Assembly (NCBI RefSeq): GCF_000801105.2
Contig: NC_079517.1
Location: 5,704,001-5,768,000 of the forward strand
DNA length: 64,000 bases
DNA from: Raphanus sativus
Taxonomy: Eukaryota; Streptophyta; Magnoliopsida; Brassicales; Brassicaceae
Reading direction: 5' to 3'
Both the position numbers and the translations under genes were made by a program. The notes beneath the pieces were generated by a model. It made no database searches. It worked only from the letters and a program-made list of their open reading frames with translations, and was not told the origin of the DNA. Below, piece after piece: positions 22,710-35,600 of this stretch; the first letter of the stretch is position 1, and each line of letters starts with the position of its first letter.

Positions 22710-25502
22710 ATGGAGAGCAACAGCATAGATCAGAGTCAGACGAGGAACGTGATGCAGAGCCCTAGATCTCCGTCTTCTCATCCCTTTCTGTCAGCCTCCG
22801 TCACCGATCCCGTCAAATTAGGCAATGGCGTCCAAGCTTACATCTCTTACCGAGTCATCACCAAGGTCTTCTTCTTCTTCTTCTTTTTCTTCTTCAACCC
22901 TGATTCCTAGACTAGGGTTTCTATCTTGTTGCGAAACTATCTAATTGTCGAATTTGGGTGTGATTTGTTCAATTTCTGATGAATTGAATTAATTTTCCGG
23001 TAGACGAACTTGCCGGAGTATCAAGGACCGGAGAAGATTGTAATCAGACGGTACAGTGATTTCGTGTGGTTGAGGGATCGGCTGTTTGAGAAATACAAGG
23101 GTGTTTTCATTCCTCCTCTCCCTGAGAAGAGTGCTGTTGGTAAATTTTTAGCTACCTTTCTCTTTTTACTCCATCTCTACTTAGAACATTTTGACTCAAA
23201 GAGGTGCGTTTAGCGGTTTAGGTTGTATCCTTTGTTCAGTTAGCTTTAGGTTATTTATCAGATAGAGGTTTATGATTACCATCATGAATGTAGTTTATTA
23301 CTCTTCGCATTCAAGCTCTGTTAGATCTTTAGTACAGTGGGATGAGTCAACAATATGGTTGTTAATACTCTTTTTTTTTTTTTTGGCAGAGAAGTTCCGG
23401 TTTAGTGCTGAATTTATCGAAATGAGGCGAGCAGCATTGGATGTATTTGTTAATCGGATAGCATCACACCCTGAGCTCCAGCAGAGTGAGGATCTTAGAA
23501 CCTTTTTGCAAGCCGATGAAGAGGTAAAGAAATCTGGAGTCTGGAGTCTTTACATTTCTGGCGATTATTTTTTTACTTTCCTCCACCTCATGTTCACTTA
23601 AGAATTGCTCATAAATCGCATTTACTGCGTCCCTGAGGGACTGTACTTTGCATTTTTGGAAGGTTTTTTTCTTAGGATTTGACAGTTTACCTTTTCTCTT
23701 CAGACAATGGAAAGATTCAGGTTTCAGGAAACTGGCATATTCAATAAGAAGCCTGCAGATTTTATGCAAATGTTCAGGGTAAGCTTTCTTTTTTTTTTTT
23801 CCTGACCATGTAAAAACTATTTTCAACATCATACGAGACCCAGTAGCAGAATATACACCTTGGGATGCTACTAGGAAATTCAATCTAAATGTTAGCTTCT
23901 GGAGCTAATACTGGACTCATTGAATATAACATTGTTCTCAGTCATATCTTGCTTGTTATTACAACTGTATGAGTTGAAAGCGACCATTATATTTGGTTAC
24001 TTAGCTACTAGTAACTTTATTATGAAATTAGCTTGTGGAGCCAATGGTGGACATGACCGAGCATTGATCTCTGGCGTTAAATTCTTAACAATATGCATCT
24101 TAGCATTTCTTCCCAGTAATTCTTCACATTGTTGTAACTATAAGAGTTACAAGCTGCCATTATGATTTTACTTGGATGTAAGATTGGAAAATCCAAACGC
24201 AAAATCAAGACTTATTAGATGTGGAATTTATTTTTGACTTCCTTCGTTCTTGTCTCTATGCTTCATGCCCTTTATTAACTTTAGGGTGGTCTATTATCTT
24301 ACAGGATGTGCAATCAAAGGTTAGCGATGCTGTCCTAGGAAAAGAAAAACCTGTCGAAGAAACCACTCCTGAATATGAGAAGCTTAAACACTACGTTTTC
24401 GAGCTCGAGAACCACTTAGCCGAGGCTCAAAAGCATGCGTATCGCCTCGTCAAGAGGCATAGAGGTAGTAACAACAATAGATCACAATCATAGAGGCATT
24501 CCTTCCCAAACCTGTGATGGATCCTCAAATTTGATTTTTCTTTTAAACTGATGGCAGAGTTGGGCCAGTCACTGTTGGATTTTGGCAAGGCTGTTAAACT
24601 TCTTGGGGCTTGTGAGGGTGAACCTACAGGAAAACTATTTTCCGATCTTGGAACTAAATCAGAACTGGTATCGATTAAGCTCCAGAAAGAGGTATGCGCA
24701 TTGCCGCATTTGCATAAATGCTTATTATCCTCCTGCTGTTAGATACTTTTATCGATCTACCCTACACTATTTATAGGCTCAACAAGTCCTGATGAACTTC
24801 GAGGAACCTTTGAAGGACTATGTTCGTTATGTGCAATCGATTAAGGTGAGTTCTCAAAGCCTTCGTCTTTGGGATTAGACACTCTTGCCTGGCTTCGTTT
24901 TACTGGTTTTGGACACTACACATGTCTAAACATTAAACTCGAGCCTCTTGTTTCCGTTTTGTGTGTGTTATCCAGGCAACCATAGGAGAACGAGCCACTG
25001 CATTCAAGCAACATTGTGAATTGGCCGAAACAACAAAGCTAAAGGAAATAAACCTGTATGATGATGGCTTCTCTCTCTCTCATATCTGTTCTCTACTTTT
25101 GGAACTTTCTGTTAAATTTTTTGATGTTGTTAATGCAGTGACAAACTCATGCTCACACGTTCTGACAAAGTAGGAGAAGCTGAGATCGAATACAGAGAGG
25201 TAACAACAACAACAACAACTCCAACTTAATCATTATAGTAATGATTTCTCTCATATTACGGGTGATTTAACTCGATGATAATAATAATGCAGATAAAAGC
25301 AGAGAGCGAGGAAGCAACGATAAGATTTGAGAGGATAGTGAAGAGAATGAACGAGGAGATAGTGAGGTTCCAAGAACAGAAGACGGAAGAGATGGGAGTA
25401 GCGTTCCATCAGTTCGCCAAAGGACAAGCTCGCTTAGCAAACGGTATTGCTGATGCCTGGAGAGCTCTTCTTCCCAAACTCGAAGCTGCTTCTTCTGTTT
25501 GA
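22710..25502 (+). CDS. SNX1: Sorting nexin 1
   Basis: Ten exons join in frame: 22710-22865, 23004-23139, 23390-23523, 23704-23778, 24305-24464, 24558-24691, 24777-24845, 24976-25055, 25139-25199 and 25293-25502. Together they are 1215 nt and encode 404 residues, close to Arabidopsis SNX1. Residues about 25-145 form a PX domain: [20 protein letters not shown], then [13 protein letters not shown] and the proline-rich IPPLPEK, which bind phosphatidylinositol 3-phosphate. The rest is a BAR domain, helical and charged, including ELETHLAE-like helices and the ending [18 protein letters not shown]1 works with SNX2 and the VPS26/29/35 core in retromer-linked endosomal sorting, including PIN2 recycling in Arabidopsis. 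All introns are GT-AG and no damage is visible. Confidence 0.95.
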
Positions 25503-25811
25503 ATCAAAAAAATCTGGTTTTGTGTGTGTTTTGGTTTCTTTAACATTTTATGTTTTGGTGAACTTCAACTTCTAGTTATAAACTTGGCTCGTTTCCTTCC
25601 ACTTGTAAAGATATGTCTCTTAATCACATACAAATATTTCAATTGAAGCTTTTTTTTTTTGAATTGAGAGTTAATGATAATTAGTTAATCACATTATCGA
25701 TCAAGATTTTTATCACAGAACTGAAAAGCTTTCATACAATCTGAGCTTCAGTCTTCTTCATGTATTCCTATTTATTTAGTCATCTATAAACGATTAGTTT
25801 AAAAAAACAAC

Positions 25812-25813
<2 letters not shown>

Positions 25814-25893
<80 letters not shown>
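25814..25893 (+). tRNA. tRNA-Leu (UAG anticodon)
   Basis: The 80-nt sequence folds as a cloverleaf. The acceptor stem GACAGTT pairs with AGCTGTC. The anticodon arm CCAGA-TTTAGGC-TCTGG places TAG at the anticodon, which reads the leucine codon CUA. The variable arm is long, as in class II leucine tRNAs, and the T arm contains GGTTCAAATCC. A box A-like TGGCCGAGTGG and a box B-like GGTTCAAATCC form the internal promoter. Confidence 0.95.
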
Positions 25894-25894
<1 letters not shown>

Positions 25895-25896
25895 CG

Positions 25897-25903
25897 TTTT
25901 TTT
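25897..25903 (+). terminator. RNA polymerase III terminator of tRNA-Leu
   Basis: A run of seven T residues starts 4 nt after the tRNA 3' end, the usual Pol III stop signal. Confidence 0.8.
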
Positions 25904-25950
25904 ATCGTCGTAGAATATTACGTTATCGGGGGACTTTTAAGTCAATTACT

Positions 25951-25959
25951 AAACCCTAA
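25951..25959 (+). promoter_or_regulatory. telo-box upstream of the S14 gene
   Basis: The sequence AAACCCTAA lies about 115 bp before the S14 start codon. telo-boxes are a known feature of plant ribosomal-protein and other growth-linked promoters, so the original S14 promoter seems to be still present. Confidence 0.6.
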
Positions 25960-26065
25960 ACTTTTTAAAGTAGTTCGTCGCCGGTGATAACCTCTTTTCG
26001 TTTCCTCTAACAGCTGCTCTCAGCGAAGAAGAAGAAGATCCACTAAACCTTAACAGTCTGCAGCA

Positions 26066-27243
<1,178 letters not shown>

Positions 27244-27750
27244 TTAGTTTAATATTATAAACTAATCAGTGATCAGGTGACTAGTGAGTTTTCCAGCTAG
27301 TTTTTTTTTTGGACGAATCTAATGAATATTTAATTTTAAGGAAAAATTATTTATAAGCTAGCGTTTTGGATTTTTGCTAGGAGCAATTAGGTTTGGGCGT
27401 TTGGATTGGTATTCAGATCATGGTTTTTTGGATTTTAGTTCTGTTTTATAACACCTAAGAAGTCTCGTTTTAGTAGATTTGTAAGTACGAATCGGGTTCA
27501 CATATGACACATTGATTTCGCCTCGGTTTTGTATCACATCCTAGAACTCAAAGTAATCATATATCATTCGGATTCGGGTTATATCAGATCGATTCAGATA
27601 TACCCGAAATAAAATCTAAAATTTAAAGCAAAATATAAAATATATATACTTATATTTATAAATATTTGAGTATTTAACCTCCTCAACTCCTCTGCTTCAA
27701 CAGTGCTACTTCAGAGTGTCCTCTTTGATAATAGAGTTTTGTGTTGTAGG

Positions 27751-27858
27751 TTTGAATCTATCTCTTTCTTTTGGATTCCCCCTTTGGACAATGTTGTAGC
27801 GGATACTCTCGCAAAGTCGGCTTTAAGACTCCTTGTAACTTCTCCTGGTGGAGAGTAA
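27751..27858 (+). pseudogene. RNase H-domain tail of a LINE-type retroelement
   Basis: A 36-codon frame reads FFWIPPLDNVVADTLAKSAL and then a stop. The pattern W-I-P-x-x-x-N-x-x-A-D-x-L-A-K is the C-terminal signature of the plant RVT_3/RNase H domain in LINE reverse transcriptases. Nothing of the reverse transcriptase proper is visible, so it is a relic. Confidence 0.65.
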
Positions 27859-28161
27859 CTTTCCTTTTTCTTTAATCAAGTAGTTCGTTCAAAAAAAGAT
27901 ACTAAGCATCAAGTTACCATCGGCTTAGAGTCTAGGTTTTCTATAATACTTCAAGATAATATTGTTTTCATTGCTTTTTTTTTTTTGTAACACATTGTTT
28001 TCATTGCTTAGAACTCTAAATTAGCATATGAGATAGACAATCCATTTGTGCCAAAAAAAAAAAAAGATAGACAATCCATAATACATCAACATAACAGCAA
28101 TTTTATTACAAGGGAATGAAAAAAAAAAGAGAGTACATACTAGCATAGAAAAAAAACAAGT

Positions 28162-29151
28162 CTAGAAAGTCAAACCCGAGCCTTTTAATTTCTCATCAAT
28201 GATCATGTCGATTTTGGTCTCCATTTCAGGAGTTAGATAATTTTTCCAGTCACCAACTTCTCCCTTGCGAAAATAGCTTTTGTAATCCACGTTCGTCCAT
28301 GTTTTACCGGTTTTGTTGACCTCCAAACCACTCAAGTTATCAAGAGAGCATAGTTCCAATATCTTTTCAACCAATCCGTTCTCTTCTTCTTCCTCGGTGA
28401 AAGGACATCCCAAGAACTCAGCAAGCCTCTTCAGCTGAGCAGAAGGCTCCGTTTTCAGTTCCTCGTACCTCATGAAGAGTACATTCTTGGGATTCTCCAA
28501 GCTTCCTTTCCAATAGCTGAGGGCATGATCCCAAATGGGACCATAGAAGCCAACCCCGCTGCAAAACGACTCGAACATGGACTCGAGAATGCTTCTAGCC
28601 GCATCCTTGTTTTGGTACTTGCACCTATAAAACCAACGCGATATCAACGCGTCCTTTGCGTTCCTGCACAAGTACACAATCTTGCAAGGAGAATCTTTGA
28701 GGTTTTCTTTTATGGTGTGCAAAGGCATGTGAGTTGAAAACAGTCTCGGAGATGATAACGGGAACTTGGTTTGGTCCGGTGTTGAGCCTTTGAGATACAT
28801 ATCGAACTCCAAGAATGGTACTATGCCATGAGGGTTATCGGAAAGCAATGGATGATTGAGAGGATCATCGTGATCATGTTTTGATCTCTCTAAGAGGGCA
28901 ACAGAGAGCGCCTTGAGCCAAGTTGTGCCGGCTTTTGGGAAGGAAGCGAGAATAATATCAGTGTCTTGCGGCTGAAAATTCTCCTGGAAGTTGATGACAG
29001 CTTGGAGAGTGTTGTAGTAATACCAACATCCTTGGTACTTGCACAGCTTCCCTTGTGCATCTTTGTCTGTAGGAAGTGAAGAGATCAGTTTCTTTGTTTC
29101 TTCACTTAGGTTGTCGTCTCTCAAGAGCATAGGAAGCTCCTTCTCAGCCAT
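28162..29151 (-). CDS. Cytosolic sulfotransferase (SOT)
   Basis: A single-exon, 329-residue gene, the normal length and structure for plant cytosolic sulfotransferases. It transfers sulfate from PAPS to small hydroxylated or desulfo acceptors. The 5'-phosphosulfate loop reads FPKAGTTWLKAL (about residues 75-86). The catalytic histidine is in FSTHMPL. The 3'-phosphate region includes IVYLCRNAKDALISRW. The C-terminal signature RKGEVGDWKNYL is intact. The start MAEKELPMLLRDDNLSEE is chosen because an upstream in-frame extension to 29244 looks unlike the family. The acceptor cannot be told from sequence: flavonoids, brassinosteroids, hydroxyjasmonate and salicylate are all known SOT substrates. 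A second SOT lies 1.9 kb to the right in the same orientation. Confidence 0.92.
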   Translation of the reverse strand: MAEKELPMLLRDDNLSEETKKLISSLPTDKDAQGKLCKYQGCWYYYNTLQAVINFQENFQPQDTDIILASFPKAGTTWLKALSVALLERSKHDHDDPLNHPLLSDNPHGIVPFLEFDMYLKGSTPDQTKFPLSSPRLFSTHMPLHTIKENLKDSPCKIVYLCRNAKDALISRWFYRCKYQNKDAARSILESMFESFCSGVGFYGPIWDHALSYWKGSLENPKNVLFMRYEELKTEPSAQLKRLAEFLGCPFTEEEEENGLVEKILELCSLDNLSGLEVNKTGKTWTNVDYKSYFRKGEVGDWKNYLTPEMETKIDMIIDEKLKGSGLTF

Positions 29152-30240
29152 TATATCCTTTGTTACAAAATGCTTTAAACTCAGTTTTAAATAATAGGTT
29201 ATATACAGTTGAGGATCTAAGAGAACTTTTAATCGGGGGCACAATTACAAACTTATAAATTAAATGGGGGCATTATCATAGAATTTGAACTAATTACTTC
29301 AAAAAACTCAAGATTTGAACTGAATGTTTAAACAAAATAAAAAATTAGTTGGGAGCACGTGACCCCGTACACCGTAAGCTACAGCCCCTGGTTATATATG
29401 AGCTGTTACCTAAGATTTATTTATCGTTGCTTAACTTTGGTACAGCTAAGATTAGAGTAAAAAAAAAGATTAGGTTCAAAGAGCATCTCTAGTTGGCAAA
29501 AATCAGTTGGCAAAAATCATTTAAATGTAACTATAGAAATTTTGCTTTAAATTTTAGTTTGCAAGATTTTTTGATGTAGCTATAAGAATAAAATGAAAAA
29601 ATAAATAAATATATATTTACTGTAATAAATTTTTCCTACAATAGTACAATTTACTAAACAATGATTTTAAAATAGGACACATAAACCATTTAGTTTTGTT
29701 ATAACTTAGTTTAAGAAAACACATGATTGATAATTTTTATGGTTGTACGTAGAAATTAAAACTAAAGACACTTTCTGCATCTCAACTAAAACCACTATTA
29801 GTGAGATAGATTCTGGACAGGTTGTAATCTCATGAATATTTTAGTTTTAAAGGAAAAATATTTTAAGCTAAAGTTTGGATTCTTGCAAGTGCAAGTGTGC
29901 AACAACTAATTAATCAGTGGGTTGCTGAGAAGAAATTTTGATGTTGCAGTGGTTCCACTGGTGACCATTCTGAAATCAATAGGAATAAATAGGAAATGAA
30001 CATTGAGGAATAAAATTGTAGGAATAAAAAAAAATTGTTGTTTTATTTTACATTTGACATGGAATAATTTTCTTCTTTATTTTTCTATAAAAAAAGAATA
30101 ACAGGAAATAAAAAAGAAACATTATTCCTTATGAATGGTGATTGTTTTTATAAACACTAGAGAATACATTATTTCTCGTCATTCTTTGGTCGCCATTATG
30201 TATTTAGTTAGGCATCTTTGGTTTGTATTATCTAAACGAA
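29152..30240. other. Spacer upstream of the first sulfotransferase
   Basis: AT-rich, with a diverged partial copy of the repeat annotated at 30241 (about 29830-29935, with CAACAACTAAT and GTGGGTTGCTGAG). No gene was seen. Confidence 0.5.
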
Positions 30241-30655
30241 ATTAATAAGATACATTTTGTTTGAAATAGGTCCAGCTAGTTCCTTGTTGGAGGAATCTGA
30301 TGAATATTTAATTTGTAAGGAAAAAAGTTTTTATAAACCAGGGTTTTTGGATTTTTGTCACGTGCAACAACTAATGATCAGGCGATTAGTGGGTTGTTGA
30401 GTGAGTTGCATATTATTTACCTAAAAGAATTAATAAGATACATTTTGGTGGAAATAGGTCCAGCTAGTTCCTTGTTAGAGGAATCTGATGGATAATTAAT
30501 TTGTAAGGAAATTTTTATATAAGCTAGGATTTTGGATTTTTGTCACCTGCAACAACTAACGATGAAGCAATTAGTGGGTTGCTGAGAGTGTTGCAGATTA
30601 TTTATGTATTTAGTTAGGCATCTTTGGTTTGTATTACCTTAAAGAATCAATAATT
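30241..30655. repeat. Two tandem copies of a 190-220 bp unit between the sulfotransferases
   Basis: A unit beginning ATTAATAAGATACATTTTG recurs at 30241 and 30429, a period of 188 bp, and a third copy start is seen at about 30647. Shared internal stretches include AAATAGGTCCAGCTAGTTCC, TTTTTGGATTTTTGTCAC and CAACAACTAA. Diverged copies are also present at about 29830-29935 and 27290-27390, on both sides of the first sulfotransferase. Confidence 0.75.
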
Positions 30656-31041
30656 AAGATACAATTTGTTGTAATATATATTGCTGAAATATTTCTTTTT
30701 TTCTTGGATTATTCATAGTATATTTGAAACATTTGAGCTGATCTACCCCTGAGCACATTATCTCCTCGCCAATCATATCATCGTCTCCTGCATTTTCATT
30801 TGCATGTTTTCTTCCATTTTAAATTCTTTGTTTTTTTTTCTTGGGTATTATTTTTACTTTGGTTCTATACGAGATTAGACACCCATATATCATCAATACT
30901 TTAACATGGAAGTAACAAATGAATGTTGTTATCAAATCATACACGACGAGAAGATAACAATCCAAGGAACATACATCACAATCAAGTTTACTTTTATTAC
31001 AAGGCATCAAAGAAACTACAAATCAAACCACAAGTACACAC
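30656..31041. other. Spacer and 3' flank of the second sulfotransferase
   Basis: AT-rich sequence with poly-T near 30830. Probably includes the 3' UTR of the minus-strand sulfotransferase. No other feature. Confidence 0.5.
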
Positions 31042-32037
31042 TTAAAACTTCAAGCCCGAACCTTCAAGTTTTTCCTGGACAATTTTGTCGATCTTGCTCT
31101 CCATTTCCGGAGAGAGATGATTCTTCGAGTCTCCGACTTCTCCTTTTCGGAAAAAGAACTTGTAATCCACGTCGTTTGACGTTTTCCCGGTCCTGTTGAC
31201 CTCCAAGTCGCTGAGACGACGCAGAGAACACAGTTCCAAGATCTCGTCCATGGATCCGCTCTCTTCTTCTTCTTTAGTGAAAGGACAGCCTAAGAACTCT
31301 GCAAGTCTCTTGAGCTGAGCATAAGGGTCTTCTTTCATTTCCTCGTACCTCATGAAAAGAACATGACTAGGTTCTTCCAAGCTGCCTCTCCAGTAGCTCA
31401 AAACATGGTCCCAGAAGGGACCGTAAAAGCTAACTCCGCTGCAAAACGACTCGAACATAGATTCAAGAACGTGTCTATCTACTTCTTTTTTCAGATAGCT
31501 GCACCTGAAATACCAGCGTGACACTAATGCGTCCTTCACGTCTCTACACAGGTAGATGATCTTGCAAGGGGAGTCCTTGATTGTTTCTTGCAGCGAAAGC
31601 AACGGCATGTGAGTAGAGAACATCCTCGGAGCCGGTGATGACAACTTGGCCTTCTTCAAGTCCGGTGTTTGGCTATCGAGATATAGATTCGCTTCTAGGG
31701 ACTGTACTAGCGCGTGTGGATTATTGGATAGCAGAGGATGGTCAACGTAAGAAGAAGGGTGTTTGGATCTCTCGAAGAGGGAAACCGTGAGTGCTTTGAG
31801 CCAAGTTGCGCCTGATTTGGGGAACGAAGCAATGAAAATATCGGAGTCTTGAGGCTTGAAATTTCTCTGGAAATTGAGGATGCCCTGGAGAGTGGCAGAG
31901 TAGTACCAACATCCTTGGTAGTTGTAGAGCTTGTTTCCTTGAGTATCTATCTCGGACTGAAGTTGAGAGATGAGAGTCTTTGTTTCTTCACTTAGGTTGT
32001 CGTCTCTCAAGTTTCTTGGAATCTCCTTTTGATCCAT
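31042..32037 (-). CDS. Cytosolic sulfotransferase (SOT), second copy
   Basis: A single-exon, 331-residue gene starting MDQKEIPRNLRDDNLSEE. It is clearly paralogous to its neighbour at 28162 (shared LESMFESFCSGV and LKRLAEFLGCPFT). The phosphosulfate loop reads FPKSGATWLKAL, with Ala where the first copy has Thr. The C-terminal signature reads RKGEVGDSKNHL, with Ser replacing the usual Trp. FSTHMPLL and IIYLCRDVKDALVSRW are conserved. Whether the two substitutions alter PAPS binding cannot be told from sequence. The frame is fully open, so it is annotated as a gene with possibly altered activity. Substrate unknown. Confidence 0.9.
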   Translation of the reverse strand: MDQKEIPRNLRDDNLSEETKTLISQLQSEIDTQGNKLYNYQGCWYYSATLQGILNFQRNFKPQDSDIFIASFPKSGATWLKALTVSLFERSKHPSSYVDHPLLSNNPHALVQSLEANLYLDSQTPDLKKAKLSSPAPRMFSTHMPLLSLQETIKDSPCKIIYLCRDVKDALVSRWYFRCSYLKKEVDRHVLESMFESFCSGVSFYGPFWDHVLSYWRGSLEEPSHVLFMRYEEMKEDPYAQLKRLAEFLGCPFTKEEEESGSMDEILELCSLRRLSDLEVNRTGKTSNDVDYKFFFRKGEVGDSKNHLSPEMESKIDKIVQEKLEGSGLKF

Positions 32038-32686
32038 ATTTTTTTTGGTTATGTTGAGCTTACACGTTATGAAAAATGTGGTCTTCCTCGTAGATATCAA
32101 TCAGTATTACTACTTGTATTTATAATATAAATGTGGCCCTCCAATTTAATTACAGTGATTACTAGTTATGTACCATCAGCTTCCAATGCTAGCGGACCCA
32201 AGTTCGATTCCTCGTCTCGTAGATGGCCGTCGCCATATAAAACTTTAAACTACGTACGCATGTTATATGCTGTAATCGATGAAGAATTCATTCATCCGTT
32301 TGCTTAAATTTTTTTTCTTAATACGAAAGTTCAGACGATCAAAGCTATACAAAAAATTATAAAACCATCGAACCCGTCAGTTCAAATCTGCATTTTCTTT
32401 CAGGTTTGTTTTACCATCAGATGCCCTAATTGCACGCAACATTTGCCAAAACGATACCCTTACCACACCTTTTTATAGAGCTAACATTTTGGGTAAGAGA
32501 CGAGACAAAATAAATCCCAACATTGAACCACGACCGGATGTTATAAGCTATGTACAGTTGTACCACTTTCTTTTACTCCTTAATTTTTTTTTTAATGAGA
32601 ACTTTTGATTCACTATGTCATTTGGGTCTTTCTGATAAGACCCCTAATGTAAGTAGACCGCGGCTCAGGGACTGTATTTGTCGGAT
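32038..32686. other. Spacer between sulfotransferase and exportin-like gene
   Basis: Promoter side of the second sulfotransferase and probable 3' UTR of the exportin-like gene. No repeats or genes were recognised. Confidence 0.5.
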
Positions 32687-35600
32687 CTATTTAACGCGGA
32701 ACTCAAGTCTGAAACGATTCAAGTTCTGACTGAACTTCTCTCTGTTCTGCGGATCTAATCCCCGCGATATGTCTGTCATAAGACAGTCAAAGCATGCAGA
32801 GAGACGCTGGTGTTGATCCACTGGCTGCACCATTAAAAAATAATGGCTCAAGATTTTCGATGCATACATAAAAGCAGTAATACATGTAAAATGGTAAATA
32901 ATAGAGAGTTTTGGATCATCACCTGTAACGAGAGGATCTTAGCTTTCAGATCAGACAGGAGCTGGTGAGACAGCAGTTGGAATGAGTTAGACAATTGAAC
33001 AAAGGCTCACTTCGGAAAATTGCACAAGAGTGCAAAAATACGCATTACACATACCTGCTCACTTATAAGAATCAAGCTTAGTATTGGCCTGCTGAGACTC
33101 CACTGATTGCCACAATCCTCGAACAATACTATTTCAAACAGCGTCTTCAATATCTGCTTGTATGAGAAAATCCGTTTTAGAAAAAAAAAAGTATTAAACG
33201 TGGTTGCATCTGCCAGAGAGAGAGAGAGAGAGGAGTTACCTCTGGAAACAAACTAGGGCAGTCTGCAATGTGCTGCACAAAACGAATAGAAGCGGGAGAA
33301 GAAGGTGCCTCACCCATTGTGATGTTGTTGAAATAATATGTAGCAAGGTTGTCTACAGCTATTGCACACTGAAACGGATGATATATATATGTCAGTGCTT
33401 AAGAAAACATTGTGCAACATAATAAACGGATCTTGACATTTTATTACACATTTCTCACCTGTGATGAAATACTTGTGTCCAACCCCTTGAGTCCAGATTC
33501 AAGGGAACCTACGAGATGCATAAACGTGGCTGTATCCAGTGTCAATATGAAGTTAATATGACTGCCACACAAGACTTCGACGAATCCAAAGTATGCCTTT
33601 GTAAGCTGAAAGATGAAAGAAATACGATAAGATATGAGATCAACAGTGCACTAAAAAGGTAATGAAAAAAAATATTGAGTGAGAGCCAAAAAAAATTCGA
33701 TGCATTGAAAATGACTATTGAAGGCATCTAGACGATAAAAACGCAGTGGCACACATACCTTGCGGTATGCTAATATATCTGCCAAGGGAATTGCTAAGGT
33801 CAACTTCAATGCGATATCAAGTGCATCCGCAAGAGCTCGATCGCCATAGAGTTCAAACACGCCGAAGTTGCAATAATTTCCCGAAAGCGCTGCCCATAAG
33901 ATGATTAAGTACCAGAACATAGTGAACTAAAGCAACAAACAACAAAAAAAAACTTATTCTCATTGCTTCTGTAAATGTCGAACTTCTAACCTCTTGACAG
34001 AATTGTCAGTGAAACCCAGATCCCCTTGTATTTGAAGGCATATATATCCGCAACATTTGGAAGGGACAGGATCCTTGAACCATAAGCCACAATCAGTTTA
34101 CTGACTTCCCGGAAAAGCAGGATGCCATTTGGAGAAGAAGGGTCGAATGTAACGCGCTGGGTTTTGTTATGAACAAACTCAGCCACGAACTTCAACAACG
34201 GGGTCGTAACCTACATCAAAAATCCAAGAAGAGAAGCTGAGACAAAGAAGGCACCACCACTCAAATAAATAATGGCAGAAAGCATAAATTCACTGACGTA
34301 TTAAATCAGATATAAGTGGACTCGGGTTATCATTAGGTCAGTGAACTTTGATACAATCCAATAGAGCAGAATGTATAACTAAATACCTCTGGTGTGTCGA
34401 ACCATTTTGAGATCCCTCTCAAAAGAAGTGGCATGTGTGCAGGATAAAGCCAGTCAAACAAAAGACCATAACTTCTCTTGCTGAGATCAAAAGAAAAAGC
34501 TTAAATAAATCACAAGATTGTAAAATGTTTAAGGATGTCAAAGTAACTAGATGAAGTCAATACCTGCTACCAGCCATTGAAATTCCTCTCAAATCCCTCA
34601 TCAATCCGATCAGAGCAAACTTCACAGCATCAGTGCGAAACATCGAATCTGGTGTTGATTCCAGGGTGCGGAAAACCTATCATGATTGAATTTAATATTA
34701 GTTTACTGGCTTATTACAGCAACTTGAACTATATACAAGAACTTAGATTCCATCACACCATAAAAATTAGATATTAAGCTACGCATAGAACAGAAAATAC
34801 ATAAAACACAATGCGATGCGAATATGCCTATAAGATATCATAAGATATTAGGACGTGGAACAACCCTGAAGCCCATGTACCAAACTATGCCTTAGAATTG
34901 AGAAAGGGTGACCATTATGCATTTTCAATGCAAATTTCACCATGACTATGTTTTCCTTGTGCTTCGCCTGGGTTACTTGGTAATAAGAAACACAAAACTT
35001 TTTCATTATTACGTCGATGCAACCCTATCATTATAATCAGAGAGCAGTATGCATGGCAGATACATATAGAATCATTATTGTAAATGAAACCTGCAGATAT
35101 AAGATGCTGAAAAAAATGGAGAATAACCTGCGTAAGTGGTTCCATCGACTTCTTGAACTTTATTAAGCTATCCTCCATGAATATCAGCCAGCCAATAGTG
35201 TAGTAAAACGTTGTTCTGCTGCGAGAGCATCTATACTCTTCTAAGAAAGGAAACTGCTCTCTCTGGAATATGGCAATTCATATACTGAGATTATTGCTGG
35301 TGATACATTACATGATGCCCATAAGAGAAGAGTTCTTGGAGAAGAATTACAGTGTGATTAGACATAATAAAGTTCACCGTGTCCAGCTTCAAAAGCAGCT
35401 TCCCGGTCATATATCTACAAGCGAAAACCAAAACAAAAAGTTCAATACGGAAATGCATATGAGATAATATACCATCAATTTAACAGGTTGTAACGGAGTT
35501 ACCCAGATGCCAACTCATGAAACAAACTCAACGTGTGACCAATGACTTCTTCACTCTAAAGAAACAAAAGACAGATCTTTTTGCTTTTTGAGAACAGGTG

